DNA of 64,000 nucleotides from contig CP121336.1 in assembly GCA_043553855.1 (NCBI GenBank), positions 2,170,001-2,234,000 on the forward strand, written 5' to 3'. This stretch comes from JAUIAS01 sp030425395. Lineage in GTDB: Bacteria > Pseudomonadota > Alphaproteobacteria > Rhodobacterales > Rhodobacteraceae. Every line of letters starts with the position of its first letter. Positions within the stretch are counted from its first letter, which is position 1. The position numbers and the translations under genes are program-made. Below the pieces are notes generated by a model, which was given only the letters and a program-made list of their open reading frames with translations, had not been told where the DNA came from and did no database searches. Below, piece by piece: positions 33,398 through 42,635 of this stretch.

Positions 33398-33706
33398 TTA
33401 GCCGACCACGTCGCCGATCAGCATTTGCGGGGCCGCATTGAAAAAATTGGGAATATCCGCCACGACCGGTCCCGAGGCTTTCATCGCGGCGTTCATGGCG
33501 TCCTGATCCTTGAACACCATGGTGGCGATGGCATGGAAAGGGGGCGGCGTATCCGGTCCACCCGCGACGCCCTTGGTTACAACCGTGCTTTCGATATGTG
33601 CACCCATGTGTTTTTGAACCATTGGCATGTGCGTACCCAGATAATAATCCAGATCGAATGTTGTTCCGTTGGCTGTGGGATAGGCGACTTGAAGCGATAC
33701 GCGCAT
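33398..33706 (-). CDS. EthD domain protein
   Basis: Small ferredoxin-fold (dimeric alpha-beta barrel) protein of 102 residues. MRVSLQVAYPTANGTTFDLDYYLGTHMPMV fits the EthD family pattern with the conserved YYxxxHxP motif. Family members assist degradation of ethers or other compounds, but most have no known function. GGAGACC lies before the start. It ends 3 bases from the convergent soxR stop. Confidence 0.85.
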   Translation of the reverse strand: MRVSLQVAYPTANGTTFDLDYYLGTHMPMVQKHMGAHIESTVVTKGVAGGPDTPPPFHAIATMVFKDQDAMNAAMKASGPVVADIPNFFNAAPQMLIGDVVG

Positions 33707-33925
33707 GTGTTGGTCTCCTTTTGGGTGCATCGCGAGCCTATATGCAATGCGGTTTTGAGACAACTTTTTCAGCGGTCTGCCACGGTAGGGGGCGGCATAG
33801 CTTCCCAAGCGGTCAAATTACTCAGCGTTCCAATTGACGCTTGGCCTGCATAACCTGTAATCAGTCGCGAAACTTTGTTGCGCCGCCCAAGCCCGTGGGG
33901 GGAGCCACAGCCAAGGAGCTTGACG

Positions 33926-35575
33926 ATGGCCGAGATTGAACGCGAAGCAATGGAATATGACGTCGTGATCGTCGGCGCGGGGCCTGCAGGGCTTTCCGCG
34001 GCGATCCGTCTCAAGCAGATGGACGCCGATCTGAACGTGGTGGTCCTTGAAAAAGGGTCCGAAGTCGGTGCCCATATTCTGTCAGGTGCGGTGCTTGACC
34101 CATGCGGTCTGGATGCGCTGATTCCCGATTGGAAGGAAAAAGGTGCGCCTCTGAACGTTCCGGTGAAAGAAGACAACTTCTACATGCTGGGCGAAGCAGG
34201 GCAGCTTCGGGTGCCGAATTTCCCGATGCCGCCGCTGATGAACAACCACGGCAACTATATCGTTTCGATGGCAAATGTCTGCCGTTGGATGGCCGAGCAG
34301 GCCGAGGAACTGGGCGTTGAGATTTTCCCCGGCATGGCGTGCTCCGAGATCGTCTATGACGACAAGGGCGGCGTCAAAGGCGTGGTGGCAGGTGTGTTCG
34401 GGCTCGAAGCGGATGGCAGCATCGGTGAAAACACCGAGCCGGGCATGGAACTGCATGGTAAGTATGTGTTCCTGTCAGAAGGCGTGCGCGGCTCGCTTGC
34501 CAAGGAAGTCATCGCGAAATACGACCTGTCCAAAGGCAAGGAGCCGCAGAAATTCGGCCTTGGCATGAAGGAAATCTGGGAAATCGATCCGGAGAAGCAT
34601 CGCGAAGGCACCGTGACCCACACGATGGGCTGGCCGCTGGGCAAGGAAGCGGGCGGTGGATCGTTCATCTACCATCTGGACAACAATCAGGTTTATGTCG
34701 GGTTCGTGGTTCACCTGAACTACAAGAACCCGCATCTCTATCCCTACATGGAATTCCAGCGGTTCAAGCATCACCCGATGGTCGCGGAGTTGCTGAAAGG
34801 CGGCAAGCGTGTGGCCTATGGCGCGCGGGCGATTTCCGAGGGCGGGTATCAGTCCATGCCCAAGATGGTTGCGCCCGGCGTTGCGTTGCTGGGGTGTTCG
34901 GTGGGCATGGTCAACGTGCCGCGGATCAAGGGCAACCACAATGCGATGCTGTCGGGCAAGGCTGCGGCCGAAGCGGCCTATGCGGCCATTCAGGATGGCC
35001 GCTCGGGGGATGAGCTGACCGAATATGAAACCGAAGTCCGCAATGGCGCGATTGGCAAGGACCTGAAGAAGGTCCGCAACGTCAAGCCCATGTGGTCCAA
35101 GTGGGGGCTGACCGCGTCGCTTGCCTTTGGTGGTTTGGATATGTGGACCAACACTTTGGGCTTTTCGTTGTTCGGCACCCTCGGGCACGGCAAGACCGAT
35201 GCCGCCGCAACGGAAGAAGCCGCAAAACACAAGCCAATCGATTACCCCAAGCCGGATGGCAAGCTGTCCTTTGACCGTTTGACCAACGTGTCCTTTGCGA
35301 TGACCAATCATGAGGAAAGCCAACCCGCGCACCTCAAGCTCAAGGATGCGTCGATCCCGATCAAGGTGAACCTTCCCAAATATGCGGAACCGGCCCAACG
35401 GTATTGCCCTGCCGGCGTCTATGAGGTGGTCGAGGAAGAGGGCAGCGATGCGCGCTTTGTCATCAACTTCCAGAACTGCGTGCATTGCAAGACCTGTGAC
35501 ATCAAAGACCCCAGCCAGAACATCAACTGGGAAACGCCGCAGGGCGGCGACGGGCCCAACTACCCGAATATGTGA
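33926..35575 (+). CDS. Electron transfer flavoprotein-ubiquinone oxidoreductase
   Basis: Membrane-associated flavoprotein of 549 residues that passes electrons from ETF to ubiquinone, linking acyl-CoA dehydrogenases to respiration. The FAD motif is GAGPAG (17-22), and the single 4Fe-4S cluster ligands are C494, C518, C521 and C524 (YCPAGVYEV and NCVHCKTCD). AAGGAG stands 8 bases before the start. It is the acceptor for the two acyl-CoA dehydrogenases at 11267-13596. A strong hairpin terminator follows. Confidence 0.95.
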   Translation: MAEIEREAMEYDVVIVGAGPAGLSAAIRLKQMDADLNVVVLEKGSEVGAHILSGAVLDPCGLDALIPDWKEKGAPLNVPVKEDNFYMLGEAGQLRVPNFPMPPLMNNHGNYIVSMANVCRWMAEQAEELGVEIFPGMACSEIVYDDKGGVKGVVAGVFGLEADGSIGENTEPGMELHGKYVFLSEGVRGSLAKEVIAKYDLSKGKEPQKFGLGMKEIWEIDPEKHREGTVTHTMGWPLGKEAGGGSFIYHLDNNQVYVGFVVHLNYKNPHLYPYMEFQRFKHHPMVAELLKGGKRVAYGARAISEGGYQSMPKMVAPGVALLGCSVGMVNVPRIKGNHNAMLSGKAAAEAAYAAIQDGRSGDELTEYETEVRNGAIGKDLKKVRNVKPMWSKWGLTASLAFGGLDMWTNTLGFSLFGTLGHGKTDAAATEEAAKHKPIDYPKPDGKLSFDRLTNVSFAMTNHEESQPAHLKLKDASIPIKVNLPKYAEPAQRYCPAGVYEVVEEEGSDARFVINFQNCVHCKTCDIKDPSQNINWETPQGGDGPNYPNM

Positions 35576-35589
35576 CAAACTTGGTCACG

Positions 35590-35617
35590 AATGGCCGCGC
35601 GGGTGCGCGCGGCCATT
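35590..35617 (+). terminator. Terminator after ETF-QO
   Basis: AATGGCCGCGC and GCGCGGCCATT form an 11-bp stem with a 6-base loop, 15 bases after the ETF-QO stop. No T-run follows. Confidence 0.6.
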
Positions 35618-35676
35618 GCCTGCCCCCGGAATTCGACCTACCTTTCGTTCAGGTCAATTAACTGAGGCAGGACATT

Positions 35677-37413
35677 TTGAAACGTTTCTCGTTGCGCTCC
35701 TCCGCTGTTCTCTCGGCGGCCCTTTCGCTGGTAATCGTCGGTGCGGCCTGGGCTGATACCGGGGCGGGGGCCTATCTGGCGGGGCGTCAGGCCATGCGAG
35801 GCTCTGACTATGCGGCGGCCTCGGGGTATTACGCGCGTGCTCTTGCCTCTGACCGAACCAATCCCGCACTGCTTGAAGCCACAGCGCAATCGTTTCTTGC
35901 CATAGGGCAGGTCAAACGGGCGCTGCCAATGGCCATGATTCTGGAAAAAGAGGGCGTGCGCAGCCAGATCGCGCATATCGTGGTCGCGGCCAACCTGATC
36001 AACGACGAAAAATATGACGACTTGCTGGCGCGCGACAGCGAAACAGATGGGATAGGGCCGCTTGTCGATGGTTTGCTCACGGCGTGGGCCCATATCGGTT
36101 CAGGCGACGTGAGCGAAGGCCTGACGGCCTTTGATACGCTGGCCGACTCTGGCGGCTTGCGGGGCTTTGCGCTCTATCACAAGGCGATGGCGCTGGCCTT
36201 TATGGGGGATTTTGAAAGCGCCGAGGCGATCTTTGCAGATCCTGCATCCGGTGGCGTCATGATGACCCGTCGTGGAGCCATGGCCCGTGCGGAAATCCTT
36301 TCGCAGCTTCAGCGCAACGATGCCGCAATCGCGATGTTGAACGATGCCTTCGCCGCGAGTTTCGATCCGGGCCTTGCCGATCTGGTGGGGCGGCTGTCGG
36401 CCGGGGAACGTCTGCCGTTCACGCATGTGCGCTCGGCCAAGGACGGTATGGCCGAAGTTTTCTTTTCGATCGCCGCTGCTCTGCGGAATGAGGCGGGCGA
36501 CGATTACACACTTCTTTACGCGCGGGTTGCGAAATTCCTGCGCCCCGATCACATCGACGCGATTCTGTTGACGGCGGAGTTGCTGGACGCGCTGGGCCAA
36601 AATGCCTTGTCCGTTGCTGTTTACAAGGCCGTCCCGACGGACAGCCCCGATTTTCACGCGGCAGAACTTGGCCGGGCTGAGGCGATGCGCCGGGCAGGTA
36701 AACCGGACGCTGCCATCGAAGTGCTTGAGCAGCTGGCCAAGTCGCACCCCAACCTGCCTGCAGTTTTTTCGGCGCTGGGTGATCTGATGCGCCAGCAAGA
36801 GGACTATACCGGTGCGATTGAGGCCTATGATACAGCCTTGTCGCTGAATGAAGATGGCGGAAGAAGCCAGTGGTTCCTCCACTATGCGCGCGGCATAAGT
36901 TTCGAACGGCTTGACCAGTGGGCCGAAGCCGAAGCGGATTTTCGTGCCGCTCTGGTGCTGAACCCGGATCAGCCGCAGGTTCTGAATTACCTCGGCTATT
37001 CGCTGGTCGAGAAAAAGATGAAGCTGGACGAAGCGCTGGATATGATTGAACGCGCCGTCGCGGCCCGCCCCGACAGCGGTTATATCGTCGATAGTCTTGG
37101 GTGGGTTCTGTATCGCCTTGGGCGGTATGACGAAGCCGTGGATCATATGGAGCGCGCAGTAGAATTGATGCCGATCGATCCGGTGGTCAACGATCATCTG
37201 GGCGATGTTTATTGGGCTGTGGGCCGTTATCGCGAGGCGGAATTTCAGTGGAAGCGTGCGCTCAGCTTTATTGATCCCGAAGACACGGATGGCGAGGCCG
37301 ATCCGGACCGTATTCGTCGCAAGCTAGAGATCGGGCTGGACGCGGTCCTTGTTGAAGAAGGGGCGCCGTCGCTGCAGTCCGCGGCGGAAGGGGCCGCGAA
37401 TGACGGCGGTTGA
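35677..37413 (+). CDS. Exported TPR-repeat protein
   Basis: Protein of 578 residues with a signal peptide (about 1-26, KRFSLRSSAVLSAALSLVIVGAAWA) and several tetratricopeptide repeats, most clearly in the last third (DYTGAIEAYDTALSLNED, LDQWAEAEADFRAALVLNPD, KLDEALDMIERAVAARPD, RYDEAVDHMERAVELMPID). It is probably periplasmic or outer-membrane-associated and scaffolds other proteins; its role is unknown. The start is TTG, after GAGGCAGGA. It overlaps ispE by 14 bases. Confidence 0.88.
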   Translation: MKRFSLRSSAVLSAALSLVIVGAAWADTGAGAYLAGRQAMRGSDYAAASGYYARALASDRTNPALLEATAQSFLAIGQVKRALPMAMILEKEGVRSQIAHIVVAANLINDEKYDDLLARDSETDGIGPLVDGLLTAWAHIGSGDVSEGLTAFDTLADSGGLRGFALYHKAMALAFMGDFESAEAIFADPASGGVMMTRRGAMARAEILSQLQRNDAAIAMLNDAFAASFDPGLADLVGRLSAGERLPFTHVRSAKDGMAEVFFSIAAALRNEAGDDYTLLYARVAKFLRPDHIDAILLTAELLDALGQNALSVAVYKAVPTDSPDFHAAELGRAEAMRRAGKPDAAIEVLEQLAKSHPNLPAVFSALGDLMRQQEDYTGAIEAYDTALSLNEDGGRSQWFLHYARGISFERLDQWAEAEADFRAALVLNPDQPQVLNYLGYSLVEKKMKLDEALDMIERAVAARPDSGYIVDSLGWVLYRLGRYDEAVDHMERAVELMPIDPVVNDHLGDVYWAVGRYREAEFQWKRALSFIDPEDTDGEADPDRIRRKLEIGLDAVLVEEGAPSLQSAAEGAANDGG

Positions 37414-38260
37414 AGCCTTTGCCCCGGCAAAGATCAACCTGACCCTGCACGTCACTGGCCAGCGGCCTGACGGCTACCACCTGCTGGACAGCTTGGTTTG
37501 TTTTGCCGACGTGGGCGACACCGTTCGCGTGCGCCCCTGTGATACGCTGCGCCTGAACATTGACGGCCCTTTTGCCAACGGGTTGGAGATCGACGAATCC
37601 AACCTTGTTCTAAGCGCAGCACAGTTCCTCGCGCCGAGTAAAGGGGCCGAGATCACCCTGACCAAACGCCTGCCGGTTTCGTCAGGGATCGGCGGGGGGT
37701 CTGCGGATGCGGCAGCAGCGTTGCGTGCCTTGTCGGTTCTGTGGGGCGTGCCATTGCCAGATGCGCGTGAAACCGCGGTTCTGGGCGCTGACGTGCCAGT
37801 GTGCATGGCGTCGTCATTCGCCCGTATGTCCGGCACCGGAGAGGTCATCGACTTGCCGGGAGATGCGCCTGAAGTGTCTCTTGTGCTGATCAATCCCGGT
37901 GTGGGGGTGTCCACTCCGCAAGTTTTTCGTGGTTTGTCGCGCAAGAGCAACCCGCCGATGCGGGCCATATCACGGATGGATTCGGGCGAGTGGGTGGAAT
38001 GGCTGGCGGCCCATCGAAATGATCTCGAAGCCCCTGCCAGTGCGGTGGCGCCGATCATCGGCACGGTTCTTGATGTCTTGCGATCTCTTCCGGGGTGTCG
38101 TCTCGCCCGCATGTCAGGATCCGGTGCGACATGCTTTGCGATCCTTGATCGGAATTTCGACGCCGAGGCACTCGAACCGATCCGCGCAAGATATCCGGAT
38201 TGGTGGGTGACACAGGCGGAAATGTTGCCGCCCGAACGTGCCGCCGCGCGTTTGCTCTAA
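37400..38260 (+). CDS. ispE: 4-diphosphocytidyl-2-C-methyl-D-erythritol kinase
   Basis: GHMP kinase of the MEP isoprenoid pathway, 286 residues. Catalytic K11 (APAKINLTLHV), the ATP loop PVSSGIGGGSADAAAAL (from residue 92) and D131 (GADVPVCM) are intact. The start overlaps the TPR gene end, so the two are coupled. It converges with the polyprenyl synthase gene, the ends overlapping by 4 bases; both belong to isoprenoid supply. Confidence 0.94.
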   Translation: MTAVEAFAPAKINLTLHVTGQRPDGYHLLDSLVCFADVGDTVRVRPCDTLRLNIDGPFANGLEIDESNLVLSAAQFLAPSKGAEITLTKRLPVSSGIGGGSADAAAALRALSVLWGVPLPDARETAVLGADVPVCMASSFARMSGTGEVIDLPGDAPEVSLVLINPGVGVSTPQVFRGLSRKSNPPMRAISRMDSGEWVEWLAAHRNDLEAPASAVAPIIGTVLDVLRSLPGCRLARMSGSGATCFAILDRNFDAEALEPIRARYPDWWVTQAEMLPPERAAARLL

Positions 38261-39252
38261 TTTACGCGTGCCACGACATAGTCACTGAGATCAATCAGCA
38301 GATCGCGCAATTCGCTTTGTGGCAATCTGGCCATGGCGTCTTGTGCCTTGCCCGCCCAGACGAGAGCTTCAAGCCGCGTGTCTTCCAAGGCTCCGTGGAG
38401 ATTGAGCAATCGCAAGGCTTCCTCAAGATCGCCGTCGCGTTGGTCGCCTTTTTCGATGGTGCGGGTCCAGAACGCGCGTTCGCTGTCGGTCGCTTTGGCT
38501 ACGGCCTTGATGAGCGGCAGGGTCAGTTTGCGTTCGCGGAAATCGTCGCCGATGTTCTTTCCGGTTGCGGCTGATCCCCAATAATCCAGTAGATCATCCA
38601 CAATCTGAAAAGAAATACCCAGCGCGTCGCCATAATCGAACAGGGCGCGCACGTCGTCTTTGGGGCGGCCTGCGATCACACCGCCAACTTCGGTTGCCGC
38701 TGAAAAGAGTGCCGCAGTTTTGCCGCGCACCACCTGCTGGTAAGTCGCCTCGGTCGTGGCCAGATCCTGCGCCGCGGTGAGTTGCAGAACTTCGCCTTCG
38801 GCAATCGTGGCGGCTGCGTTTGACAGGATGCGGAGCACGTCGATGTTGTTGGTTTCTGTCATCAACTGAAAGGACCGTGCGAACAGGTAATCGCCCACCA
38901 GAACGCTTGATTTATTGTCCCACAACAGGTTCGCGGTGGGCCGCCCGCGCCGTTTTTCGCTTTCGTCAACGACGTCATCGTGCAGCAGTGTGGCTGTGTG
39001 AATGAATTCGACAGTGGCGGCCAGATGGATGTCATAGGGGCCTTCGTAGCCACAAAGCTTAGCCGATGCGAGCGTCAGCAATGGCCTGAGCCTTTTGCCG
39101 CCGGCTTCGACGAGATGGGCCGTCACTTCGGGGATGCGGGGGGCATGTTCTGATGCCATACGATCACGGATCAGCGCGTTGACGTCTTCCAATTCCGCCG
39201 AGAGCAATGCGGCAAGACGGTCTTGCGGTTTCTGCGGTGTGCTGATGTTCAT
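38257..39252 (-). CDS. ispB: Long-chain polyprenyl diphosphate synthase (octa/decaprenyl)
   Basis: Prenyl transferase of 331 residues making the ubiquinone side chain. First aspartate-rich motif DDVVD (92-96), second DDLLD (219-223), and GGKRLRPLL for diphosphate binding are present. Small residues before the first motif (HTATLLHDD) fit a long product. GGAGG precedes ATG 39252. Alphaproteobacteria usually make decaprenyl; chain length is not certain from sequence. Confidence 0.92.
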   Translation of the reverse strand: MNISTPQKPQDRLAALLSAELEDVNALIRDRMASEHAPRIPEVTAHLVEAGGKRLRPLLTLASAKLCGYEGPYDIHLAATVEFIHTATLLHDDVVDESEKRRGRPTANLLWDNKSSVLVGDYLFARSFQLMTETNNIDVLRILSNAAATIAEGEVLQLTAAQDLATTEATYQQVVRGKTAALFSAATEVGGVIAGRPKDDVRALFDYGDALGISFQIVDDLLDYWGSAATGKNIGDDFRERKLTLPLIKAVAKATDSERAFWTRTIEKGDQRDGDLEEALRLLNLHGALEDTRLEALVWAGKAQDAMARLPQSELRDLLIDLSDYVVARVN

Positions 39253-39309
39253 GTCGCCTCCGGTCTTCAAGTCTCGACATCGCGCCGAGCTTGCCTTCTA
39301 TTCACTGTC

Positions 39310-39525
39310 ATGAAGGAACTGTTACGCAGCACCGACCCAACCGTGATGGCTTTCGCCTCCGCCCTTCTTGAGGGCGAGGATATAGACTGCTTTCAGATGG
39401 ACGTAAATATGAGCATCCTCGAAGGCGGCATAGGTATCTTTCCACGCCGCCTTCTTGTGTACGAAGATGACTATGACGCAGCGTTGACTGTCATGATCGA
39501 CAATGAGATCGACCTTGGTCGATGA
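39310..39525 (+). CDS. DUF2007 protein
   Basis: Small protein of 71 residues, with the DUF2007 (putative signal-transducing) pattern MKELLRSTDPTVMAFASALLEGEDIDCFQMD...GGIGIFPRRLLVYEDD. Function unknown. It is divergent from the polyprenyl synthase gene, with only 57 bases between starts, and it overlaps the following methyltransferase gene by 23 bases. Confidence 0.85.
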   Translation: MKELLRSTDPTVMAFASALLEGEDIDCFQMDVNMSILEGGIGIFPRRLLVYEDDYDAALTVMIDNEIDLGR

Positions 39526-40270
39526 CGGCCTGACCCACGATGCGTTTCTGGGCGGGCGGGTGCACCTGTGGCAACCGCGCGACGGATATCGCGCCGGAGT
39601 TGATCCGGTCTTGCTGGCGGCCAGTGTTCCTGCTGTTTCCGGGCAAAGCGTGCTTGAGCTAGGATGCGGCGGTGGGGTGGCGATGGCCTGCCTGAATACG
39701 CGTGTTGCGGGGCTTTCCTTGACCGGTGTCGAAGTGCAATCAGCGTATGCCGCGCTGGCCGAGCGAAACGTGCCGGAGGCCCGTATTGTCTGTGCTGATC
39801 TGCGCGAAATGCCCGGCGATCTTCGCCAGCAGTCCTTTGATCATGTGATTGCCAACCCCCCGTTTTTCCCCCGCGCCAGCCACACCGCTGCAAGGGATGC
39901 AGGCCGCAACGCCGGTCGGATGGAACTGGACAGCACAATCTCGGATTGGGTCGACGTCATGGCGCGGCGTTTACGCCCACGTGGATTTGCCCACATTATT
40001 CAGCGGATAGAGCGGCTGCCCGAACTTCTGACCGCATGTGACGCCCGTCTTGGCAGCCTTGAGGTGCTGCCGATTGCAGGACGCATTGGCCGTGCGGCGC
40101 ACCTCGTTATCGTGCGGGCGCGCAAGGGAGGGCGCGCGGGCTTTCGCCTGCTGCCGCCGCTGATCCTGCATGAGGGCGCGCATCACCTTGACGATCGCGA
40201 TAGCTATGCCCCCGAGATTTCAGCCGTGCTCAGGGACGGGGCGCCGCTTGACTGGGCGTGGGCAAGTTAA
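39503..40270 (+). CDS. TrmN6-like N6-adenine methyltransferase
   Basis: SAM-dependent methyltransferase of 255 residues. SAM loop ELGCGGG (52-58) and the N6-amino methyltransferase motif NPPF (118-121) are present, with a C-terminal domain like tRNA1(Val) A37 methyltransferases. A tRNA target is likely, but the exact site is inferred from family. The gene overlaps DUF2007, suggesting co-translation. Confidence 0.87.
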   Translation: MRSTLVDDGLTHDAFLGGRVHLWQPRDGYRAGVDPVLLAASVPAVSGQSVLELGCGGGVAMACLNTRVAGLSLTGVEVQSAYAALAERNVPEARIVCADLREMPGDLRQQSFDHVIANPPFFPRASHTAARDAGRNAGRMELDSTISDWVDVMARRLRPRGFAHIIQRIERLPELLTACDARLGSLEVLPIAGRIGRAAHLVIVRARKGGRAGFRLLPPLILHEGAHHLDDRDSYAPEISAVLRDGAPLDWAWAS

Positions 40271-40361
40271 TGCTTTTTTGAGGATGTTTCGCGGCTGCAG
40301 CGTGACATGCAATCAGAGTTGTGATCCACTTGATCTACACCAAATCAAAAAGGAGGTCATC

Positions 40362-40526
40362 ATGAACCTGAACGCACATCTGACTGAGCTGAAGCGCAAG
40401 CACCAAACTCTCAGTGAAAAGGTGGAAAAGGCTGAACGAGCCCCGAGCGTAGATGGTCTTGAGATCGCATCTCTGAAAAAACAAAAGCTAAAGCTTAAAG
40501 AGGAAATTCAGAGGCTTACGTCCTGA
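40362..40526 (+). CDS. YdcH/DUF465 family small protein
   Basis: Small helical protein of 54 residues, MNLNAHLTELKRKHQTLSEKV at the N-terminus and EIASLKKQKLKLKEEIQRL at the C-terminus, typical of DUF465. It probably forms an antiparallel hairpin. A near-perfect AAGGAGG lies 6 bases before the start, so it should be well translated. Its 3' end overlaps the convergent EamA gene by 11 bases. Confidence 0.88.
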   Translation: MNLNAHLTELKRKHQTLSEKVEKAERAPSVDGLEIASLKKQKLKLKEEIQRLTS

Positions 40527-41400
40527 CCCTTTGCCCTTGATAGCTGGCGTGTGCGGCGATGGCCGCGCCGCCGGTAATGAGAATTGCAGAGGCTACAAGA
40601 GCAAACGTCGCCTCTGCGACACCCGTCAAGACTAGCAGAACCGTTGACAACAAAGGCGCGGCATAAGCCGCAGTTCCCAGCAGCTGAATATCGCCTTTCT
40701 TGACGCCGACATCCCAGACAAAGAACGCGAAACCAACGGGGCCAAGGCCCAAGCCTATGGTTGACGCCCATGACAACGGAGTATCGGGAAAAACGGTATC
40801 TTCTGTCAAAAGGTGCAAACCCAAGGACAAAACCGCAGTTGCCAAACAGAACACAGCAACCGAGGCCGTCGGAACATGGCTGATCCTGCGCGACAGTACC
40901 GAATAGCTTGACCAAGTGAGCGCGCACAAAAGCGCAAGCCCATACCCCTTGGTCGCTTCGGGCTGAAACCCGGCTCCTCCTTGCGTCAGGATCAGAGCCG
41001 CGCCAGAAAACCCCGCCAATGCCCCCAGGAAATGCCCGCCCCGCAGCCGCTCACCGGGTAAAAATCCGGACAGCAGAACGATCAGCAAGGGCCAGAGATA
41101 AGCTATCAATCCGGCTTCGGCGGCGGGAGCATTTCGAAGTGCTGAAAAATATAGCGCGTGATACCCAAAGAGCCCAAGCGTGCCGAACAGGCAAACCCGA
41201 AAGGAAACGCCTCGCAGAACCGCGAAGCCGTCCGTTGCCGCAACCCATATCAATCCGACCGCGCCGCCAATGGCAAAGGTGATCGCGTTGAGCAAAAGTG
41301 GCGGCGTAGGTGCTGTGCCGACGGTAAACAAGGCCAGTAGAGCCCACAATAGAACCGCGATGAAACCGATGCCGGTTGCAAGAGGACGCGACGGTGTCAT
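40516..41400 (-). CDS. EamA/DMT-family transporter
   Basis: Inner-membrane protein of 294 residues with about ten hydrophobic segments and the two EamA repeats (LIAYLWPLLIVLLSGFLPGERL in the first). It resembles YddG-type aromatic amino acid exporters. Its start overlaps the stop of the upstream LysR gene by 4 bases, so the two are co-translated. The substrate is unknown. Confidence 0.9.
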   Translation of the reverse strand: MTPSRPLATGIGFIAVLLWALLALFTVGTAPTPPLLLNAITFAIGGAVGLIWVAATDGFAVLRGVSFRVCLFGTLGLFGYHALYFSALRNAPAAEAGLIAYLWPLLIVLLSGFLPGERLRGGHFLGALAGFSGAALILTQGGAGFQPEATKGYGLALLCALTWSSYSVLSRRISHVPTASVAVFCLATAVLSLGLHLLTEDTVFPDTPLSWASTIGLGLGPVGFAFFVWDVGVKKGDIQLLGTAAYAAPLLSTVLLVLTGVAEATFALVASAILITGGAAIAAHASYQGQRVRT

Positions 41401-42338
41401 TCAAGGTCCTCCAAACGGACAATGGTCATGCGATCACTGACGGATCGGGTCTTGTTGATTTCCGCCAAAATCCATTCGCGAAAAGCGGTAATTTGCGGTC
41501 GGTTTTCCATACCTTTGGGGCAAAGGAAACGAAATTGTGCCCCGGTGTTCACTGCCACCCCATAGGGGGCGACAAGGCGGCCCTCGTGGAGGTCCTTGAT
41601 CACCAAGGCTCGGCGTCCGAGTGTTACGCCCACTCCCGCCAGAGCGGCGTCCACGGCATGATCTGATTGGCTGAACCGGGGGCCATTGGTTGGCGCAAAA
41701 TCAATGGACATCACGCGAAACCAAAGCGCCCAATCCACCGGGGGCTTCAAAAACGAAATCGAATCATCAAAGATCAACGGTGCCGATCGCAGAGCTTCGG
41801 GTGTTGGATACCGTGCAGCAAGTGCCGGAGTCATCACCGGTGTTACCCATTCCTCGGACAATGGGAGGGAATACAGGCCCTCTTCCTCGCGGATCCCGAA
41901 ACGGATGGCCACATCAATTTCATCGCGGGCGAAATCCATTCTTCGCAGGCTGGCCATGAACCGCAAATCAATATCGGGATGCGAGGTTGCAAACTCATAC
42001 AAGCGGGGGGCCAACCATTTCGCAGTAAATGCAGGTCCGGCCGTCACGGTCAGGGTCGAAGCATCAAAAAGCCGCCGTGTTGATCTCCAGGCGTCCGTCA
42101 GGGCGCGGAACCCTTCGGCGGCACCCGTCGCGAGGGTGCGTCCAGCCTCTGTTAGCTCAACTGCGCGGTTCAGGCGATGGAACAGAGGATGGCCCAGATG
42201 CTCTTCGAGCGACTTGATCTGAAACGACAGCGCGGCCGGGGTCACATTCAGTTCTTCTGCGGCCTTTGCAAAAGACATGTGGCGTGCGGCGGCATCAAAG
42301 GCGCGCAGGGCAGTGAGGGGGGGTAGCCGGTCACTCAT
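41397..42338 (-). CDS. LysR-family transcriptional regulator (GcvA-like)
   Basis: Regulator of 313 residues. N-terminal helix-turn-helix: LTALRAFDAAARHMSFAKAAEELNVTPAALSFQIKSLEEHLG, shown here as pieces of the GcvA-type pattern; substrate-binding domain from about residue 95. It is co-translated with the EamA transporter, which is its likely target, and divergent from a small protein gene 106 bases away. Confidence 0.92.
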   Translation of the reverse strand: MSDRLPPLTALRAFDAAARHMSFAKAAEELNVTPAALSFQIKSLEEHLGHPLFHRLNRAVELTEAGRTLATGAAEGFRALTDAWRSTRRLFDASTLTVTAGPAFTAKWLAPRLYEFATSHPDIDLRFMASLRRMDFARDEIDVAIRFGIREEEGLYSLPLSEEWVTPVMTPALAARYPTPEALRSAPLIFDDSISFLKPPVDWALWFRVMSIDFAPTNGPRFSQSDHAVDAALAGVGVTLGRRALVIKDLHEGRLVAPYGVAVNTGAQFRFLCPKGMENRPQITAFREWILAEINKTRSVSDRMTIVRLEDLE

Positions 42339-42444
42339 CAGCTAAGAAAATCTGTTCCGAAGGTTTGAGAAGTCTCGTTTGTCGGCCTTTCGTTAAGGCC
42401 CCATATTCCTATCAGATCAGATTTACTCAAGAAAGGACACGCTG

Positions 42445-42564
42445 ATGTTTGAAACCGCTCATACCCCGATGGCTCGCCGTGCACAGGAAATCGCCCATGC
42501 AGAGCGTGGCCGCGTGTTGCGCAACGCATTTCGGTGGATCTTCTTCGGGAACAGAAGCCGCTAA
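42445..42564 (+). CDS. Small basic protein, 39 residues
   Basis: Short gene with AAAGGA 8 bases before the ATG and a strong terminator 16 bases after the stop. The protein (begins MFETAHTPMARRAQEIAH, ends FRWIFFGNRSR) is basic and has the look of DUF1127-type small proteins, which affect RNA and phosphate responses in Rhodobacteraceae relatives; that family link is tentative. It is divergent from the LysR gene. Confidence 0.65.
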   Translation: MFETAHTPMARRAQEIAHAERGRVLRNAFRWIFFGNRSR

Positions 42565-42580
42565 GATCTGCTAAACGCAA

Positions 42581-42611
42581 CAAGGGCCGACCCATTTCGG
42601 GTCGGCCCTTG
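42581..42611. terminator. Strong terminator between small protein and phaB
   Basis: A perfect 13-bp stem (CAAGGGCCGACCC / GGGTCGGCCCTTG) with a 5-base loop, followed by CCGTTTT on the plus strand. It serves the small gene and probably the convergent phaB. Confidence 0.9.
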
Positions 42612-42635
42612 CCGTTTTGGCGGTGGAAACGTGCC

